A DNA stretch of 64,000 bases from positions 806,001 to 870,000 of the forward strand of contig NZ_BBLT01000001.1 of assembly GCF_000775915.1 (NCBI RefSeq), in the 5' to 3' direction. Positions 7,814-17,996 of this stretch are shown here, piece after piece. The number at the start of each line of letters is the position of its first letter. Position 1 is the stretch's first letter. Origin of the DNA: Sporocytophaga myxococcoides (GTDB lineage Bacteria; Bacteroidota; Bacteroidia; Cytophagales; Cytophagaceae). Made by a program: the position numbers and the translations under genes. The notes below the pieces were generated by a model. That model was not told where the DNA came from, ran no database searches, and was given only the letters and a program-made list of their open reading frames with translations.

Positions 7814-10664
7814 CGCATTCCAGAGAATCGTTATACTTTTATTTTTTTTCTTTATAATAATTTTTAATACTGCCTATTCTCAATATGTAGAAACTGGGCA
7901 GGACCCTTCACGGCTCAGGTGGAAACAAATAGTTACAAAGAATTTTCAGATAATTTATCCCGTTGAAATAGAAGAAGAGGCGATAAGAGCCTCCAGGTCT
8001 TTGGAGAAGGTTTATCTGTATGTATCTTACAGTCTCCATCATGAACCTAAAAAGATATCAGTAATTCTTCATCCACAGTCAAGCGTATCTAATGCGTTTG
8101 TAGTTTGGGCACCAAAGAGGGTAGAATTTTATACAATTCCTGATCAGGATATTTATCCGCAAAACTGGATAGATCAGCTTGTAATACATGAGTTCCGGCA
8201 TGTTGTACAGCTCGATAAACTTAATCAGGGACTTACAAAGATTTTATATTTCCTGCTTGGGCAGCAGGCGATTGGCGCTGTTGCTGGTCTTTATCTGCCT
8301 CTCTGGTTTCTGGAAGGGGATGCTGTGGTTACAGAAACCGCTTTGTCTCATACTGGAAGAGGCAGGTTGCCTGAATTTACAATGCCTTTGAGAACACAGG
8401 TACTGCAAAGAAAAATTTACAGCTATGAAAAAGCATATTTCGGGTCATTCCGCGATTTTGTACCAAATTATTATTATCTGGGATACCAGCTTGTAGGATA
8501 TACAAGAAACAGATATCCTTCTGAAGTATGGAGCAAATCAGTGGACAATGCAGCCAGAAGACCTTATAACCCCATGCCATTCAATCAGGGAATTAAAAGA
8601 TCTACAGGACTATCTAAGTGGAAGCTTTATGATTCCTGCATGTATTTTTTGCGTAATGATTGGAGACTTCAACAAGATTCGACCACATTTTCAACTAGGG
8701 TAGATACAATACATTTTAATGACACCAAAACTTTTACAAGCTACCGTTTTCCTCAATACCTATCTGATGGAAAGGTTATAGCTCTAAAGTCTGGTCTTGG
8801 AGATATTCAGCAATATGTTTTGACAGGGCCTGGGAATAAAGAGAAAACCATATTTGTCCCAGGTTATTTTAATCCTCGGATGCTTTCTGCTTCTCATAAT
8901 AAAATTGTATGGGCTGAGTATGGTTTTGATAAAAGATGGAGTAATAGAATTTATTCCAATCTCATAGTTTTTAATGCTGATAAAAGAATAAATCAAAGAA
9001 TAAAACTCACTCGGAAAAAACATCTCTTTGCACCTGCTTTCTCGAAGGATGGAAGTATGATCGCTGCTGTTGAATCAAAAGGTAATGGAAGGTATTGTAT
9101 CTCTGTTTTTGAAACCAAATCAGGCAGGCTTTTAAAAGAAATATTTCATCCAGAAAACGATTACCCGATAATGCCTGCATGGGACAGTGAAGGGAGCAAA
9201 CTCTATACAATTATGTTGGATGATGATGGCAAAAGGATTGATGAAATTTCAATCAGTAAGGCTGAATTCAAAACAATTTTTAGGTCCGGATATATGGATA
9301 TATCGCAACCCGTTGCCTCATCAGATCATGTTTTTTTCAGAAGTGTATATTCAGGTATTGACAATATTTATGCTTTTCGTTTTAAAGATTCATCGGTGTA
9401 TCAGGTTACATCAGTAAAATATGGAGCATTTGATCCTTGTTTAAATAGAAGCCAGGATACATTATTGTTTTCAAGCTACACAGCAAATGGGTATCAGATA
9501 TCTCGTATTCCTCTTGATACTGCAAATTGGATAAGTTTGAGTGATATTAAAGATCAATCAGTAAAGCTTTATCCTGAATTGGCTAAGCAGGAACTGGGGA
9601 TTCCTTTACCAGTTTTAAATAAAGATACAGTTGCAGAAGGATTGACAATTAAAAGATATAGAAAAGGTACACACTTGTTCTATCTGCATAGCTGGGCTCC
9701 GTTATATATTAATGCTAATACCTATGAAGTAAATTCTGGTATAACAGTATTTTCTCAAAATAAATTGAGCACAGCGATTAGCAAATTGGCCTATCTATAC
9801 AATTATAGCGACAGGACAGGAACTACAGAAGGCTCATTTACTTATAAAGGTTGGTTTCCTGTTTTGTCCATTGCAGCCTCAAGAGGGCAGAGGCTTGGGC
9901 TGGATACTACAGGTAATGACGCTGTATTTAAATTTAAGGAAGACAAACTTACTTTGTCTGCATCTGTACCATTGAATTTGACAAGAGGCAAATATGGCCA
10001 GGGGATCACTTCTTCAGTATATAATTATACTTCAAGCTTTGTAAGGAATGATGAAACACCATCATATTTCAAGACTGGAGTTAGAAATATTTTTGAATAT
10101 GACATTAGGGGATTTAGATATTTGAAAATGGCCCCACGGGACCTATTGCCAAAATGGGGGCAAACATTCAGGTTGAACTATCGGCAATCTCCATTTGGTA
10201 AATTTGACTATGGAAATTCCTTTGTAGGCCAGGCAGCACTATTATTCCCGGGCATATTAAAACATCACAGTCTCAGACTTGACTTTGGAGGGCAAATCAA
10301 TGAAAATGGTAGTTATATTTTTTCAAACTACCTATTGTACCCTCGAGGCTATTTTAGCCAGGTAAACCAGAGGTTTTCAAGGATTATTGCTGAATACCGG
10401 CTACCTCTTTGTTATCCTGATTGGAAGGTCGGGCCAATTCTTTATTTAAAAAGAATAAAGGGGCTATTATTTTATGACTATGGGGACGGGAGAAATAAAG
10501 GATCTTCAAGATACTATAATTCCACCGGAATTGAATTAACCGGAGATATGCATTTATTTAATTTTGTAGCACCAATCGAATTAGGGGCCAGAGGAATTTA
10601 CTTCCCCCATGATCAGTATTTCAGAATCGAATTTTTATTCAATATAATTTTTTCAGCTCTTTAG
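7800..10664 (+). CDS. Exported gluzincin-like metalloprotease fused to beta-propeller and C-terminal barrel-like region
   Basis: A 954-residue envelope protein with a signal peptide (about residues 1-28, ending AYSQ). A zinc-peptidase core follows: HEFRH at residues 130-134 fits HExxH, and Glu172 in PLWFLEGDAV fits the third ligand of a gluzincin (peptidase MA-like W..EG.A). From about 300 to 610 there are repeated WD40/TolB-like strands (FSKDGSMIAAVESKG, WDSEGSKLYTIML). The last about 300 residues are rich in alternating aromatic strands and end in the hydrophobic FLFNIIFSAL, as in outer-membrane barrels. It overlaps the CNNM gene by 14 nt, which suggests co-transcription. The family resembles the TolB-like proteins of Bacteroidota. 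Protease activity is inferred from the motifs only. Confidence 0.65.
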   Translation: MRKNNAFQRIVILLFFFFIIIFNTAYSQYVETGQDPSRLRWKQIVTKNFQIIYPVEIEEEAIRASRSLEKVYLYVSYSLHHEPKKISVILHPQSSVSNAFVVWAPKRVEFYTIPDQDIYPQNWIDQLVIHEFRHVVQLDKLNQGLTKILYFLLGQQAIGAVAGLYLPLWFLEGDAVVTETALSHTGRGRLPEFTMPLRTQVLQRKIYSYEKAYFGSFRDFVPNYYYLGYQLVGYTRNRYPSEVWSKSVDNAARRPYNPMPFNQGIKRSTGLSKWKLYDSCMYFLRNDWRLQQDSTTFSTRVDTIHFNDTKTFTSYRFPQYLSDGKVIALKSGLGDIQQYVLTGPGNKEKTIFVPGYFNPRMLSASHNKIVWAEYGFDKRWSNRIYSNLIVFNADKRINQRIKLTRKKHLFAPAFSKDGSMIAAVESKGNGRYCISVFETKSGRLLKEIFHPENDYPIMPAWDSEGSKLYTIMLDDDGKRIDEISISKAEFKTIFRSGYMDISQPVASSDHVFFRSVYSGIDNIYAFRFKDSSVYQVTSVKYGAFDPCLNRSQDTLLFSSYTANGYQISRIPLDTANWISLSDIKDQSVKLYPELAKQELGIPLPVLNKDTVAEGLTIKRYRKGTHLFYLHSWAPLYINANTYEVNSGITVFSQNKLSTAISKLAYLYNYSDRTGTTEGSFTYKGWFPVLSIAASRGQRLGLDTTGNDAVFKFKEDKLTLSASVPLNLTRGKYGQGITSSVYNYTSSFVRNDETPSYFKTGVRNIFEYDIRGFRYLKMAPRDLLPKWGQTFRLNYRQSPFGKFDYGNSFVGQAALLFPGILKHHSLRLDFGGQINENGSYIFSNYLLYPRGYFSQVNQRFSRIIAEYRLPLCYPDWKVGPILYLKRIKGLLFYDYGDGRNKGSSRYYNSTGIELTGDMHLFNFVAPIELGARGIYFPHDQYFRIEFLFNIIFSAL

Positions 10665-10735
10665 TTTAAGTTATTGATTTGTAGAATTTAAAGGGTTTTT
10701 TTTAGTAATTGTTAAATTTTTTATCGATTTTTTAC

Positions 10736-10743
10736 TATTTTTG
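10736..10743 (+). promoter_or_regulatory. Bacteroidota-type -7 element (TATTTTTG)
   Basis: Exact TAnnTTTG match. A TTG lies at 10709-10711, giving a spacer of 24 nt, slightly longer than the usual 19-21. It sits 73 nt before the ATG at 10817 and is the likely promoter of the exported orphan there. Confidence 0.45.
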
Positions 10744-10816
10744 TGTGACTTTTTTAATAAAAAATAGTAATTATACAAACATTTAATTCTTTTCAATTAA
10801 AATCGTTTTTTGCCAC

Positions 10817-11311
10817 ATGCACAAATTTTCTGTTAGATTGATCATATTGGTAGTTTTACCTTTTCTTTTTTCATTCAGAAATTCAGAAGTAATCACTGGT
10901 GAAAAAATAACAGCGGCGGATACTTCCGCATTATTTGTTTGCACTGTTGATGACAAACCAATGGTAATTAAGAATATTAATGCTTATATGAGAACAGTGA
11001 CCGGTGGTTACCGTCAATTATCATTGAGCAATGACAGATTCAGTAAATTTTTTCTTATAAAGCCCGAAGTGGCTGAAATAAAACTAGGTGCAAGCTCATT
11101 AAGACAAGTTGTTATTCATTATACTGATCCTGCAAACTTAAATCTTTACAAGCCTCTTTCAGGAGTATTAAAAATTAAAGTACTCGATGAGAATAAAAAA
11201 GTACTTTCCGGTGAATTTGAAATGGAATTGACTTGTAAAAATAATCCTTCCAAAAAGATTAAGATCAAAAACGGTAAGTTGATCAATATTCCTATAGTAT
11301 ACCTGCAGTAA
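10817..11311 (+). CDS. Exported hypothetical protein
   Basis: A 164-residue protein with a basic N-terminus and a hydrophobic stretch (about residues 7-20), so a signal peptide or anchor. I do not recognise the family. The mature part looks like a small beta-rich domain. It contains two cysteines, one in FVCTVDDKP and one in ELTCKNNPSKK, that could pair in the periplasm. The segments VVIHYTDPANLNLYKPLSG and GVLKIKVLDENKKVLSGEFE resemble immunoglobulin-like strands. A -7 element precedes it. The next gene starts 122 nt downstream and is probably a separate unit. Confidence 0.7.
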   Translation: MHKFSVRLIILVVLPFLFSFRNSEVITGEKITAADTSALFVCTVDDKPMVIKNINAYMRTVTGGYRQLSLSNDRFSKFFLIKPEVAEIKLGASSLRQVVIHYTDPANLNLYKPLSGVLKIKVLDENKKVLSGEFEMELTCKNNPSKKIKIKNGKLINIPIVYLQ

Positions 11312-11433
11312 AAATCAAGGCCAATAGTAGCCGGATTTATAATTTTCTTGCAATTTATCATCTGCTCTCCTTGCATAATCGTAACAGGAGTATTAAAATC
11401 TTTTTTTATATTTAAAGAAAAATGTTTTGAGGG

Positions 11434-14103
11434 ATGACAAATTTTGAAAAAGAGAGAGTAAATATTACGAGAAGTAATCGCGGGTGGAAAAAATGGGGAC
11501 CTTATTTATCTGAAAGGCAGTGGGGAACAGTAAGAGAAGATTATAGCCCTTTTGGTTCAGCATGGGAATATTTTTCATTTGATCAGTCACGTCACAGAGC
11601 ATACAGATGGGGAGAGGATGGAATATCAGGTATATGCGACTATAAGCAGCTTGTCTGTTTTTCAGTCGCAATGTGGAACGAAAAAGACCCTTTCATAAAG
11701 GATAAACTTTTCGGTCTTACAGGAAATCAGGGAAATCATGGTGAGGATGTAAAAGAGGTTTATTATTACCTTGATAGTACGCCTACACATTCATACATGA
11801 AATTTTTATACAAATACCCTCAAGCTGAATTTCCATACTCTAATTTAATACTTGAAAATAAAGTTAGAGGAAAGCTGGATCCCGAATATGAATTGATGGA
11901 TACCGGAGTGTTTGATGAGGACAGGTATTTTGATGTATTTACTGAATATGCCAAGGCAGATATGGAAGATATGTGCATTCGTATAACAGTTTATAATAGA
12001 GGCCCGGAAACATCTACAATTCATCTGATACCAACTATCTGGTTCAGAAATTTCTGGTCATTTTTAGAAGATCCTTACAGACCTGCAATTTCTGCCGGTA
12101 AAAATAAATCACTACTAGTTGAGCATAAAGACTGGGGATTATATAATCTTTATTACGAAGGTAAACCTGATTTGCTATTTTGTGATAATGAAACCAATCA
12201 TGAGTTGGTTTATGGTCATCCTCCGACTGAAGGATATTGGAAAGACGGAATTAATTTCCATGTCGTAAATGGAAAACCTACCGTAAATCCAGAATTAACT
12301 GGCACTAAGGCGGCATTGCGATACGCACTGACCATAGAACCAGGGCAATCTAAAGAAATCCGACTAAGACTCAGTGATCAACCTATTCAGGATGCGTTTG
12401 AAGATTTTGAATTCATATTCAGATCAAGAATTAAAGAAGCTGATGTCTTTTATGATGAACTTGCAGAAGGCATTACTGATCCTGACTTAAAAAGTATCCA
12501 GCGACAGGCTTTCGCTGGAACCCTTATTTCCAAACAGTTTTATTATTTCGATGTATCCTTGTGGTTGAAAGGTGATCCTGGATCAACTCCACCGCCCGAA
12601 AGGCTACATGGCAGAAATAAAGACTGGACCCATTTGAATAACATGGAAATAATTTCCATGCCTGATAAATGGGAGTATCCATGGTATGCAGCCTGGGATC
12701 TCGCATTTCATTGCATTACTATTGCAATGGTGGATCCTGACTTTGCCAAACGTCAATTGATTCTTTTGTTAAGAGAATGGTATATGCATCCTAATGGTCA
12801 AATACCTGCTTATGAATGGAGCTTTAATGACGTTAACCCTCCTGTGCATGCCTGGGCTTGTTGGAGAGTCTATGAGATAGAAAGGGATTTCTTCGGGAAA
12901 GGAGACATAAATTATCTTGAAAGAGTATTTCATAAGCTTATGCTCAACTTCACCTGGTGGGTAAACCGCAAGGACAGTGAAGGACATAACATATTTGAAG
13001 GAGGCTTCTTAGGCTTGGATAATATCGGAGTCTTTGACAGAAGCAGCCCATTGCCGACAGGAGGTAAGATTGAGCAGGCGGATGCTACCAGCTGGATGGC
13101 TATGTATTCTCTAAATATGCTTAGAATTTCTCTTGAGCTGAGTAAGAATAACTCTTCTTATGAAGATACTGCCTCAAAGTTTCTTGAGCATTTCCTTTAC
13201 ATTACGGGTGCCATCGTAAATCTGAATGGTTCTAAGTATAGTCTTTGGGATGAAGGTGACGAGTTTTTCTATGATGTGCTGAACCTCCATAACGGACAAT
13301 TCATACCTATGAAGATTAGGTCTATGGTTGGCTTGATTCCGATATTTGCGGTTGAAACTCTGGAGCCTGAAATAATTGAAAAGTTTCCTCATTTCAGCAG
13401 AAGACTAGAATGGTTTCTAAATTACAGACCTGAACTGGCTAAACTGGTTTCAAGAAGAGAGATAGAGCATGAAGGTATCAGAAGAAGATTTTCTCTTATT
13501 AGACAAAATAAGTTGAAAGCAATTCTTAAGAGAATGCTTGATCCTAATGAATTCCTTAGTGACTATGGGATCAGAGCGCTTTCAAAATTCCATAAAGATA
13601 ATCCATATGAATTTCCGACTAAAGACCATGTTTATAGCGTTACCTATAACCCTGGCGAATCGGAAAGTGGAATGTTTGGAGGAAATTCTAACTGGAGAGG
13701 TCCAATATGGTTTCCTGTAAACTATCTTATTATTGAATCGCTGATGAAATTTTACAATTACTATGGAGATGAAGTGCAGGTTGAATGCCCTACTGGTTCA
13801 GGAGTAATGATGAACTTAAAGGAAGTTGCTGAAGAGATAAGCCGCCGTCTTGTAAAAATATTTCAAAGGGACGAAGACGGAGATCGTCCAGTTTATGGTG
13901 CAGATGAAAAATTCAGCAAAGATCCACATTTTAAAGATTATATCCTGTTCTATGAGTACTTCCATGGCGATAATGGAAGAGGGATCGGTGCATCTCACCA
14001 GACTGGTTGGACAGGCTTGGTTGCGGCATTGTTAAATACCAGATTTAAAGAGAAAAAAACTGCAAAAGGCAGCTCGAAAACTGCATCTGCAAAAAATACC
14101 TGA
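11434..14103 (+). CDS. GH63-like (MGH1-type) glycoside hydrolase
   Basis: Large 889-residue cytoplasmic-looking enzyme without a signal peptide. It resembles the bacterial relatives of mannosylglycerate hydrolase and eukaryotic processing glucosidase (clan GH63). The N-terminal part (about 1-330) is beta-rich and contains [20 protein letters not shown]. The C-terminal part (about 340-870) looks like an (alpha/alpha)6 barrel. Conserved stretches include [57 protein letters not shown] and, near the end, [14 protein letters not shown]. The carboxylates in these segments are the probable catalytic residues. The substrate cannot be read from sequence. It lies 17 nt upstream of mltG. Confidence 0.75.
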   Translation: MTNFEKERVNITRSNRGWKKWGPYLSERQWGTVREDYSPFGSAWEYFSFDQSRHRAYRWGEDGISGICDYKQLVCFSVAMWNEKDPFIKDKLFGLTGNQGNHGEDVKEVYYYLDSTPTHSYMKFLYKYPQAEFPYSNLILENKVRGKLDPEYELMDTGVFDEDRYFDVFTEYAKADMEDMCIRITVYNRGPETSTIHLIPTIWFRNFWSFLEDPYRPAISAGKNKSLLVEHKDWGLYNLYYEGKPDLLFCDNETNHELVYGHPPTEGYWKDGINFHVVNGKPTVNPELTGTKAALRYALTIEPGQSKEIRLRLSDQPIQDAFEDFEFIFRSRIKEADVFYDELAEGITDPDLKSIQRQAFAGTLISKQFYYFDVSLWLKGDPGSTPPPERLHGRNKDWTHLNNMEIISMPDKWEYPWYAAWDLAFHCITIAMVDPDFAKRQLILLLREWYMHPNGQIPAYEWSFNDVNPPVHAWACWRVYEIERDFFGKGDINYLERVFHKLMLNFTWWVNRKDSEGHNIFEGGFLGLDNIGVFDRSSPLPTGGKIEQADATSWMAMYSLNMLRISLELSKNNSSYEDTASKFLEHFLYITGAIVNLNGSKYSLWDEGDEFFYDVLNLHNGQFIPMKIRSMVGLIPIFAVETLEPEIIEKFPHFSRRLEWFLNYRPELAKLVSRREIEHEGIRRRFSLIRQNKLKAILKRMLDPNEFLSDYGIRALSKFHKDNPYEFPTKDHVYSVTYNPGESESGMFGGNSNWRGPIWFPVNYLIIESLMKFYNYYGDEVQVECPTGSGVMMNLKEVAEEISRRLVKIFQRDEDGDRPVYGADEKFSKDPHFKDYILFYEYFHGDNGRGIGASHQTGWTGLVAALLNTRFKEKKTAKGSSKTASAKNT

Positions 14104-14120
14104 TTGCTGTTTATTGATTA

Positions 14121-15182
14121 ATGGCAAAGAAGAAAAAGATAAAAAGAACCTACAAGGCAGAGACTCCGGGAATGCCAATAAGATGGTATGCCTGGGGAAC
14201 TCTGGCTTTAGCAATTCTGGCTTTATATTATGTTTTCCTTTTCCCGAATTTCAAATCCCGTTCTGAAAAATTCTATTACTATCTTCCAGGCAGGGCATCT
14301 TCACATTACCTGGCAGATTTACTTAATGAGGAAAATGTATTAAAATCATCCTTAACTTTCAAGCTGGCAGCAACTCTGTTTGATGTAAATGCTGATGAAG
14401 GACTTTATGAATTCAAAAAAGGCTGGAATAACCTTCAGATTCTTTTTTATCTGAAAGGAAAACCTGCAAAAGAAGCGATGACAATAGATATTCCAGTAAT
14501 AAGAAGTCGCAAGAAATTAATTAATCTTTTGGCGAAGGAAATAGGAGTTGAAGCAGATTCATTAAAAGCAGCCCTTAAGGATTCATTATATTTAAAAGAG
14601 CTTTCTGGATTGGATAATGAAGCATTTTACAGTGTATTTTTACCTGGTGAATTAAAGGTCTACAAAACATGTAACAGCTATCAATTAATAGATTTTGCTT
14701 ACAGCAGGTATGAGCAATTCTGGAATAACTGGAGGGCAGAGAAAGCGGAGGCTGCAGGATTATTGCCTGAAGAAGTTGTGATCTTATCTTCTATTGTTTA
14801 CTCTGAATCAAAACTAAAAGAAGAAATGCCGATGATTGCTGGTCTCTATATTAACAGATTGAATAATAATATGAGGCTGGAATCGGATCCTACTGTTGTA
14901 TTTGCTCATAATAGATTTAACATACGGAGAGTCTTTAACAAGCACAAGCAGGTAAAATCTAAATATAATACTTATAGAAACAAAGGTTTGCCCCCAGGGC
15001 CAATCAGCACAATACCATTATATGTTATAGATTCTGTGCTTAACTTTGTGCCTCATCGATTCATTTATTTTTGTGCTAAAGATGATATGTCCGGATGTCA
15101 TGTGTTTGCAGAGACATTCGAAGAACATAAGAAAAACGCCATCCTATATCAAAAAAAACTTGACAGCTTGAGGATAAAATAG
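14121..15182 (+). CDS. mltG: Endolytic murein transglycosylase MltG
   Basis: Inner-membrane lytic transglycosylase that cuts nascent peptidoglycan strands. The 353 residues show a cytoplasmic basic start, a membrane helix at about residues 20-40 and a periplasmic YceG-like domain. The signature region reads SSIVYSESKLKEEMPMIAGL, then YINRLNNNMRLESDPTVVFA. Glu229 in SIVYSES aligns with the second glutamate of the usual SIVEKET motif; the first is a tyrosine here. GLPPGPISTIP is also typical. It follows the glycosidase gene by 17 nt and is closed by a strong terminator. Confidence 0.93.
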   Translation: MAKKKKIKRTYKAETPGMPIRWYAWGTLALAILALYYVFLFPNFKSRSEKFYYYLPGRASSHYLADLLNEENVLKSSLTFKLAATLFDVNADEGLYEFKKGWNNLQILFYLKGKPAKEAMTIDIPVIRSRKKLINLLAKEIGVEADSLKAALKDSLYLKELSGLDNEAFYSVFLPGELKVYKTCNSYQLIDFAYSRYEQFWNNWRAEKAEAAGLLPEEVVILSSIVYSESKLKEEMPMIAGLYINRLNNNMRLESDPTVVFAHNRFNIRRVFNKHKQVKSKYNTYRNKGLPPGPISTIPLYVIDSVLNFVPHRFIYFCAKDDMSGCHVFAETFEEHKKNAILYQKKLDSLRIK

Positions 15183-15217
15183 AAAGTGCTGAGGGAACCA
15201 ATTACCTCAGCACTTTT
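15183..15217. terminator. Bidirectional intrinsic terminator between mltG and the 15235 gene
   Basis: Perfect 12-bp arms (AAAGTGCTGAGG / CCTCAGCACTTT) with a 10-nt loop and T-rich flanks on both strands, starting right after the mltG stop. It can serve the convergent minus-strand gene as well. Confidence 0.85.
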
Positions 15218-15234
15218 AGGTTTATTTTTGTAAT

Positions 15235-15465
15235 TTATTTGCTTACAGGTTCGGATATAGGAACCATTGTCAATATTTCCATCAAACCATCACTGATCAT
15301 ATCTTTTACTTCTTCAGGTGTTTTACCTAATCTATCAGTAAGTTTTTCAATAAGTATCTCTTCTTTGGAAATCAGATTTCTTTTCTCACGTTGGGACATC
15401 CTGATTTTTCTAACAGCCTTATTGATGTGTCCCTGTACCTGTCTTAAATATCTTGATTTTTTCAT
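15235..15465 (-). CDS. Small charged hypothetical protein
   Basis: A 76-residue hydrophilic protein with a very basic N-terminal half (MKKSRYLRQVQGHINKAVRK) and an acidic, helical C-terminal half (EEILIEKLTDRLGKTPEEVK). The composition could suit an RNA- or ribosome-associated protein, but I recognise no family. It was chosen over the opposite-strand frame because that frame has an implausible Ser/Ile/Phe-rich composition, and because the bidirectional terminator just past its stop suggests a minus transcript ending here. Confidence 0.5.
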   Translation of the reverse strand: MKKSRYLRQVQGHINKAVRKIRMSQREKRNLISKEEILIEKLTDRLGKTPEEVKDMISDGLMEILTMVPISEPVSK

Positions 15466-15607
15466 AAAAGTATAATTAAAGTTTTTTAATCATTTTAAAA
15501 ATGTATACCAATAACATGATTCAATGTAATTTGTTGTCCTAGAATGGAAAATTTGCTGATTAATTTTATTTTGCAACTTGTAATTATAACCAATACAATC
15601 TCCAATT

Positions 15608-16510
15608 TTGCTGAAAATAGCCTGGTCAAAAGAGTTTAATCATCCCCTTCCTGAAGGACATAGGTTCCCTATGATTAAATATGATTTAATTCCTGAACAA
15701 TTACTTTATGAAGGAACAATTAGACCGGGAAATTTATTCCAGCCCGCTTTTTTAAGTGAGGAAAATATCCTTTTGACTCACACTCTTGAGTATTGGCATA
15801 AACTGAAATATCTTGAATTGTCTCCGGCAGAAATAAGAAAAACCGGGTTCCCGTTAAGTAAGGAACTTATTGATAGAGAAGTAGTCATTATGGGAGGGAC
15901 TTTTGAAGCATCAATGTTTGCGAAAAAATATGGTATTGGAATGAATGTCGCAGGTGGGACACATCATGCTTATACCGATAAAGGGGAAGGATTTTGCCTT
16001 TTGAATGATAATGCCATTAGTGCTAATATTTTAATAGCTCGAAAACTTGCCACAAAGGTACTTATAATAGATCTTGATGTCCACCAGGGGGATGGGACTG
16101 CTGAGATTTTCAGAAATAAAAATGAGGTATTTACCTTTAGTATGCATGGCGCCAATAATTTTCCTGCGAAAAAAGAAAAATCGGACCTTGATATTCCTTT
16201 ACCAGATAAGACAGGAGATAAAGAATATCTGAAGATATTGGATATCACACTAAATTCCTTATTGGAAAAAGTCCAACCTGATTTCATATTTTATCAATCT
16301 GGTGTAGACGTGCTATCCTCTGATAAGCTGGGGAAATTAGGGCTCTCCAGAGAAGGTTGTAAGCAAAGAGATTTTATGGTGCTTGATCTTTGCAAACGAA
16401 ATAATATTCCTCTGACCATAAGCATGGGGGGAGGATATTCAGAAAACCTTAAAGATATTATTGAAGCACACTGCAATACTTTCAGACTGGCACAAAATAT
16501 ATTTTTTTAA
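15608..16510 (+). CDS. Histone deacetylase family protein (AcuC/HDAC-like)
   Basis: Zinc-dependent deacetylase or amidohydrolase of the arginase/deacetylase fold; bacterial members act on acetylated lysine or polyamines. The active-site features are present: the histidine pair in GGTHHAYTDKGEGFC, the metal site DLDVHQGDGTAE, a third metal-binding Asp in QSGVDVLSSDKLG, and the glycine-rich MGGGYS near the end. The frame begins with TTG at 15608. The resulting start MLKIAWSKEFNHPLPEGHRF keeps the HPLPEGHRFP segment expected at the N-terminus of this family, whereas the first ATG lies 22 codons later and would remove it. The length of 300 residues is normal. Confidence 0.88.
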   Translation: MLKIAWSKEFNHPLPEGHRFPMIKYDLIPEQLLYEGTIRPGNLFQPAFLSEENILLTHTLEYWHKLKYLELSPAEIRKTGFPLSKELIDREVVIMGGTFEASMFAKKYGIGMNVAGGTHHAYTDKGEGFCLLNDNAISANILIARKLATKVLIIDLDVHQGDGTAEIFRNKNEVFTFSMHGANNFPAKKEKSDLDIPLPDKTGDKEYLKILDITLNSLLEKVQPDFIFYQSGVDVLSSDKLGKLGLSREGCKQRDFMVLDLCKRNNIPLTISMGGGYSENLKDIIEAHCNTFRLAQNIFF

Positions 16511-16627
16511 CAATATATGAAAGCTTTATGGAACTCTTGATGACTGAAAGATCAGTAAATATTTCACCAATTTCCATGAGGAGGAAAAAACAGATGAACT
16601 TTTCAAAACAAAGTTTTGATGGGAATT

Positions 16628-17905
16628 TTATTTGTGAATTAATAGTTTCTTCACCGTTTTGATCGGAGCAAATTTGCTGAAAGACAATTGAATCTTTTCA
16701 TCCTGAAGTTTGAAGCTGAGAAGAGAAGCCAGACCAATCAATAATATTAATACTGAGAAAATTAAGTGGAATGTAATGCCTATATCTAATAAAATCCCTG
16801 TAATTAAAGGACCAATTGCTGTACTTAATATATTGACTGAAGTAAATACGGATTTAAGATTAGCAAGAGATTTTAATCCATATATTTCTGCAATTATACA
16901 TGATTCAAGTGTTATTCCTGATCCTACAGAAACTCCGGCAAAGAACATTGCTGCAAATATTGCATAAGGATGATTGATATATAATAAAGTAATAATGCAC
17001 ATTGCAAATGGCCATAAAAAGTATGGGAAAATTTTGGTGCTACTTATTTTATCCAGAATATTACCTGTAAAAAAAGTAGAGATAAAATTACCCGAAGCAA
17101 AGAATGGAAAAGCAAAGGCAATAAGTTCTGGTGAACAGTTTTTACTTTTCGCTATCGGAACAAGGAAAAACATCAATGTTGTGACCAGAAATGCTAATAG
17201 AAACACCGGAAATGCAACAATATAGAATCTCTGATCTTTGAATAGTTTTTTAATTGTCCATTTCTTGTTGGAAAGTTGAGGTTTTACTTTAGGTTTAGTG
17301 CCGGGGAATTTTTCAAATACCTTATTTTTTTGTTTTAGAAGAAAAATAGCCGGAATAAGAACCAGTGCCAGAACCATTGAACTATAAAATATCGCTGGTC
17401 TCCATCCATAGTGATGAACCCCCCAGGCTACAACCAAGGGGAGAATGGCTTCTCCTAATGGTGTACCTATAATGGCCAGGCTTAAGGCTTTTCCTCTGCA
17501 TCTTTTAAATCTCTGACTTATGATCGTTAAGGAGGTATGGTTCATAAGTCCTTGTCCTGAAAGTCGCATACCTAATACTGCAATAAAAAGGAACACGAGA
17601 TTATATGAAAAGGAAAGTAAACAACAGGAAATGACTAGCCCGATCGCTACCCATAGTGTATAGGTAAATATTTTTGTCTGATCTATAAGTTTACCAAGAT
17701 AGAAAACCAAAATCCCGCTGGTAATGGTTGCTACGGAATATATAAGAGCAAAGCCAGTAGTACTCAGCTGGAACTCCTGGATCATGTCAGGTATGTATAA
17801 AGAAAAAAGAAAAGTCTTTCCGAAGCCTGCAAAAAATGTGAGAAGTATAGCAACGAAGAGAAGCTTCTTATTAGAATAGAATAACCTGAAGTAAATCATT
17901 TCCAT
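16628..17905 (-). CDS. MFS transporter (oxalate/formate-antiporter-like)
   Basis: A 425-residue inner-membrane transporter with about 12 hydrophobic helices in two halves, separated by a basic loop near residues 200-225 (KVFEKFPGTKPKVKPQ). The loop between helices 2 and 3 reads YLGKLIDQTKIFT, a degenerate form of the MFS A-motif. The overall pattern suggests the monocarboxylate/oxalate-formate group, but no substrate can be assigned. It is divergent from the DoxX-like gene (91-bp gap) and convergent with the HDAC gene. Confidence 0.75.
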   Translation of the reverse strand: MEMIYFRLFYSNKKLLFVAILLTFFAGFGKTFLFSLYIPDMIQEFQLSTTGFALIYSVATITSGILVFYLGKLIDQTKIFTYTLWVAIGLVISCCLLSFSYNLVFLFIAVLGMRLSGQGLMNHTSLTIISQRFKRCRGKALSLAIIGTPLGEAILPLVVAWGVHHYGWRPAIFYSSMVLALVLIPAIFLLKQKNKVFEKFPGTKPKVKPQLSNKKWTIKKLFKDQRFYIVAFPVFLLAFLVTTLMFFLVPIAKSKNCSPELIAFAFPFFASGNFISTFFTGNILDKISSTKIFPYFLWPFAMCIITLLYINHPYAIFAAMFFAGVSVGSGITLESCIIAEIYGLKSLANLKSVFTSVNILSTAIGPLITGILLDIGITFHLIFSVLILLIGLASLLSFKLQDEKIQLSFSKFAPIKTVKKLLIHK

Positions 17906-17984
17906 ATATACGTAACGGGTAAAAAAATAGTGTAAAATTTCATTCCGAAAAACTTAGATTTAAGCTGTATTGTTCATAATATAA

Positions 17985-17991
17985 AAGGAGG
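17985..17991 (+). promoter_or_regulatory. Strong Shine-Dalgarno sequence (AAGGAGG)
   Basis: AAGGAGG ends 5 nt before the ATG at 17997. Such a perfect anti-SD match is rare in this window, where most genes have AT-rich leaders without one. Confidence 0.6.
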
Positions 17992-17996
17992 ACCAT

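Noticed and set aside
15239-15475. 78-codon plus-strand frame opposite the small basic protein gene
   Set aside because: Its Ser/Ile/Phe/Leu-rich composition is typical of the antisense of a coding frame, and it starts inside the flank of the mltG terminator.
16603-16619. Small hairpin TCAAAAC/GTTTTGA between converging HDAC and MFS genes
   Set aside because: Only 7 bp and no T tract on either side; not a convincing terminator.
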